DNA of 64,000 nt from Elmis aenea (taxonomy: Eukaryota > Arthropoda > Insecta > Coleoptera > Elmidae): the NCBI GenBank assembly GCA_947652605.1, contig OX393583.1, positions 10,023,222 to 10,087,221 on the forward strand, written 5' to 3'. Below the pieces are notes generated by a model. The model saw only the letters and a list, made by a program, of their open reading frames with translations, was not told the DNA's origin and made no database searches. The position numbers and the translations under genes were made by a program. Positions 61,830-64,000 of this stretch are shown here, piece after piece. Every line of letters starts with the position of its first letter. Positions within the stretch are counted from its first letter, which is position 1.

Positions 61830-62960
61830 TCTATTATTTGTAAATAGGTTTTTGTTTAAACTCATTGACCAAAACAGTGCGATTGTAATAGCCCAAACTG
61901 CAATACAGTATTTAGTTAACAAGCAAATTTTTATTTTGTACAACAGTGAATAAGTATTTTCTAAAGGACTGAATTTTATTTTTACAGCAATATCTGTTAT
62001 TGATTTTTTTGACTTCTTTAGTTATTCAGTTTCTTGTATTGTTATTAATTTTAGGGCAGATTTGAAGTTCTGATTATTTAAAAATTAACTGGAGATATTT
62101 TTGAGTTTAGGTGTGTAGTTGTTAACTTTTTTGAATGTATGTTTAGTTTATAAACCAAAATTAACGACTAATTGCAGATTAATGATAAACAGGGTAGGCC
62201 AAACAACTAGTACAGTGGTTAATATGTTGTGAGTTTCTTTTGTTTAATTTGTGGTTTAAATAAGAGCTGGGACGATACTTCTTTCATCGAATAACAACAA
62301 ATGGAACGAAATAACAATGAGCTTATACATTTTTCTCTAAAGTTTAAAAGTTTTGTTTAAAAAACAAGTCAAAGCTTCAAAAAATTTTGTTTTTTGAGAG
62401 ATAGATATTTTTAGCCAGAAACTTTTTGGGCACTACAAAAAAATTTGAACAGTTGAAAAACGAAATAATCATGCTAAAAAGAAAACAAAATTATACTTTA
62501 TTTGGGGGGGGGGGTGAAACTCGGTTTCAGAAGATTTTTAAAAAGTTCATTGCTTTTTTTATTTCATTTGTTACTTTTGAGGTGTCGCAGTTTATTATCA
62601 CCTTTCGTGCAGCCAAAAATTCCGTAAATCGCTCAACAAACAAAAGAGTTACAATATATTCTTCATCAATTGTTTTGCTCACCCTGTATACACAAAGAAA
62701 CAAATGACGTCTGAAACAAACGGCAGTCTGTGGAGACCAATTTTTTAATACACCCGATATTTACTATAATCTCAGTATTTAAAAAATATTTTGCCTTTTT
62801 ATGGCAAATAAAACAAATTTAAAACTATGGAAAAACTCTTAATAAATGAGTATTAAATTTTATAAAATACTCTTAGACTTTTATTGTTAAAAGAAAGTTT
62901 ATGATATTTTTGACTAAACTGTAGATCCCAATTGCACAAGCCCTCGCAATAAAATAATTG
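61830..62960 (+). other. CdGAPr: Probable 3' UTR of the RhoGAP gene
   Basis: AT-rich non-coding sequence directly after the stop. AATAAA hexamers occur at 62807-62812 and 62948-62953; which one is used cannot be decided here. A CACCCTG terminus near 62680 is a transposon relic within it. The open stretch at 62426-62707 is interrupted by a G run and has no recognisable product. Confidence 0.45.
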
Positions 62961-63711
62961 AAGCAATTTTTTAATCACGGTTGGTTGAATTTTTTAAAGT
63001 TTTTTTTCTGGGTATTTAGGTCTTTACATGTGTTAATTTTCTCGAAATGTATTACTTTTATGTTTATCCTTTGCTTCATTTATTCGAATGTTTTCTTCTT
63101 TAATTGTTAAAAAGTTTGTTACTCATTTTGCCATATATACAAAAGGTTTTATAGAAAAAATCTGATAATGGTTGCGAACGAGGTACAGGTATAATATAAT
63201 TAAAGTACATAGGCAATTAATTAGTGTAAAAAAATTGAAATCAGTGATAAATTTGTCTGTAGTTATAAAAAATAAGCGACTGCTTTCAATTTGCTTTGTG
63301 AGTTGTTTTTGAATTGCTTGTAATGTTTAGTGTTTACAGTTACATTAAAATTCTGAAAGATTTTTTTTTAAATGCATTGTGTTCTAAGTAAAGTGTAATT
63401 GTAGGAAAAATTTGGGTTTTAAAACCTTGCCAAAAAAGTTGTTTAGGTCAGTGATTCTTAACCAGGGGGGGGGGGCACGACCGCCAGGGGGTACGCGAAA
63501 AGCTTTTAGGGGGACCACAAAAATTTATAGAACTTATTAAGTTCTTAAAACTTTGAGTTTTTAATCATTGTTGTATCATAATCAGGCAAAGTTGCCAGGT
63601 TGGACATATCATTCAATTTCAAATTCTAAGTAATAACATTTTTGATAGGGTTTTGCAACATCTAATAAAATTTTTCCTTTCAAATTGTTTTGTTATTATA
63701 GTCAGTAAATA
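62961..63711. other. Sequence downstream of the RhoGAP gene
   Basis: AT-rich. One hAT-style end (CAGTGATTCTTAACCAGGGG at 63449) followed by a G run; no partner within the window. Confidence 0.4.
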
Positions 63712-64000
63712 CAGTGTGTCCAAAAGGTATGGAATATTGTATATATATTTTGAATAAAAGTTGTTTAGTACTTAGCATTCCACCATAAAACAATTTAAAT
63801 TCAATTTTTTCGAAAAACAAAAGCACAATGAAAAACAATTGATTTTTTTTAAATGACAAGATATTCTTATATTATACTCATTTGATTAAAAAAAATCTCT
63901 TTAACAATGTAAAACTTATGTACCCTTACTCAGCAACTATTTGAGAAAAACGAAAAAATATACTCTCAAATTATTTTAATTGTTTAGTATTTATTTCTAA
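63712..64000. mobile_element. Foldback MITE (CAGTGTGTCCAAAAGG family), copy 2, cut by the window edge
   Basis: TA-CAGTGTGTCCAAAAGGTATG followed by the same body as 24095-24800 (TTTTCCACC/TTCCACCATAAAACA, AAAAACAATTGATTTTTTTA). Its right half lies outside the window. Confidence 0.75.

Noticed and set aside
62503..63474. G runs as G-quadruplex regulatory sites
   Set aside because: Single homopolymer runs near hAT-style ends; no four-tract arrangement.
1..64000. tRNA, rRNA or snRNA genes
   Set aside because: No cloverleaf, A/B box pair or ribosomal motif was recognised by eye on either strand. A covariance-model scan could overturn this.

Overview
The window is AT-rich insect genomic DNA, with introns, GT-AG splice sites and a heavy load of transposable-element relics. 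A beetle is my best guess, from overall style rather than any diagnostic marker. Two protein-coding genes can be supported. The first runs along the whole + strand (12 exons, 35..61829; its 5' end lies outside the window) and encodes a Rho-family GTPase-activating protein with an SH3 domain, orthologous to Drosophila CdGAPr and vertebrate ARHGAP32/33. Splice sites, reading phase and family homology agree at every junction, giving 1808 residues plus a stop.

The second gene is nested on the - strand inside the 35-kb fourth intron of the RhoGAP gene (12002..21213). It encodes a secreted protein with about 21 chitin-binding (CBM14 / peritrophin-A) domains joined by Thr/Pro/Ser-rich linkers. Twenty domains come from a tandem 285-bp unit, and about sixteen of these are nearly identical at the DNA level. 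A tiny first coding exon (7 nt) and a signal-peptide exon complete the frame (1981 aa), and a TATA box and initiator lie at the expected spacing upstream.

Nearly everything else is mobile DNA. The commonest class is a set of foldback elements flanked by TA, with termini CAGGGTG...CACCCTG (or CAGTGTG...CACACTG), from about 60 bp to 2 kb. One of them (28291..29012) still carries a broken C-terminal piece of an IS630/Tc1/mariner-type transposase, which suggests the superfamily that mobilises the rest. Other elements are a dead mariner (42797..44080), two internally deleted pogo-like elements that keep only a C-terminal zinc-finger segment (21670..22945, 44851..46260), hAT-type elements with 8-bp target duplications (37881..39665, 39674..39943, 35900..35963), LINE fragments (25856..27035, 29080..29330, 36140..37790), a poly(A)-tailed retroposed insert with an 11-bp target duplication (41000..41261), and a 206-bp near-perfect palindrome resembling Penelope-type terminal sequence (46276..46481).

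Layout: 1-7.3 kb, SH3 exons and the first half of the RhoGAP domain, with an old ~90-bp minisatellite split by elements; 7.3-42.3 kb, giant intron with the nested chitin-binding gene and most transposons; 42.3-53.7 kb, rest of the RhoGAP domain and linker exons; 55.3-58.8 kb, one very large exon for a disordered Ser-rich tail; 61.8 kb, last coding exon and 3' UTR. The two genes share a locus but nothing in the sequence links their functions.
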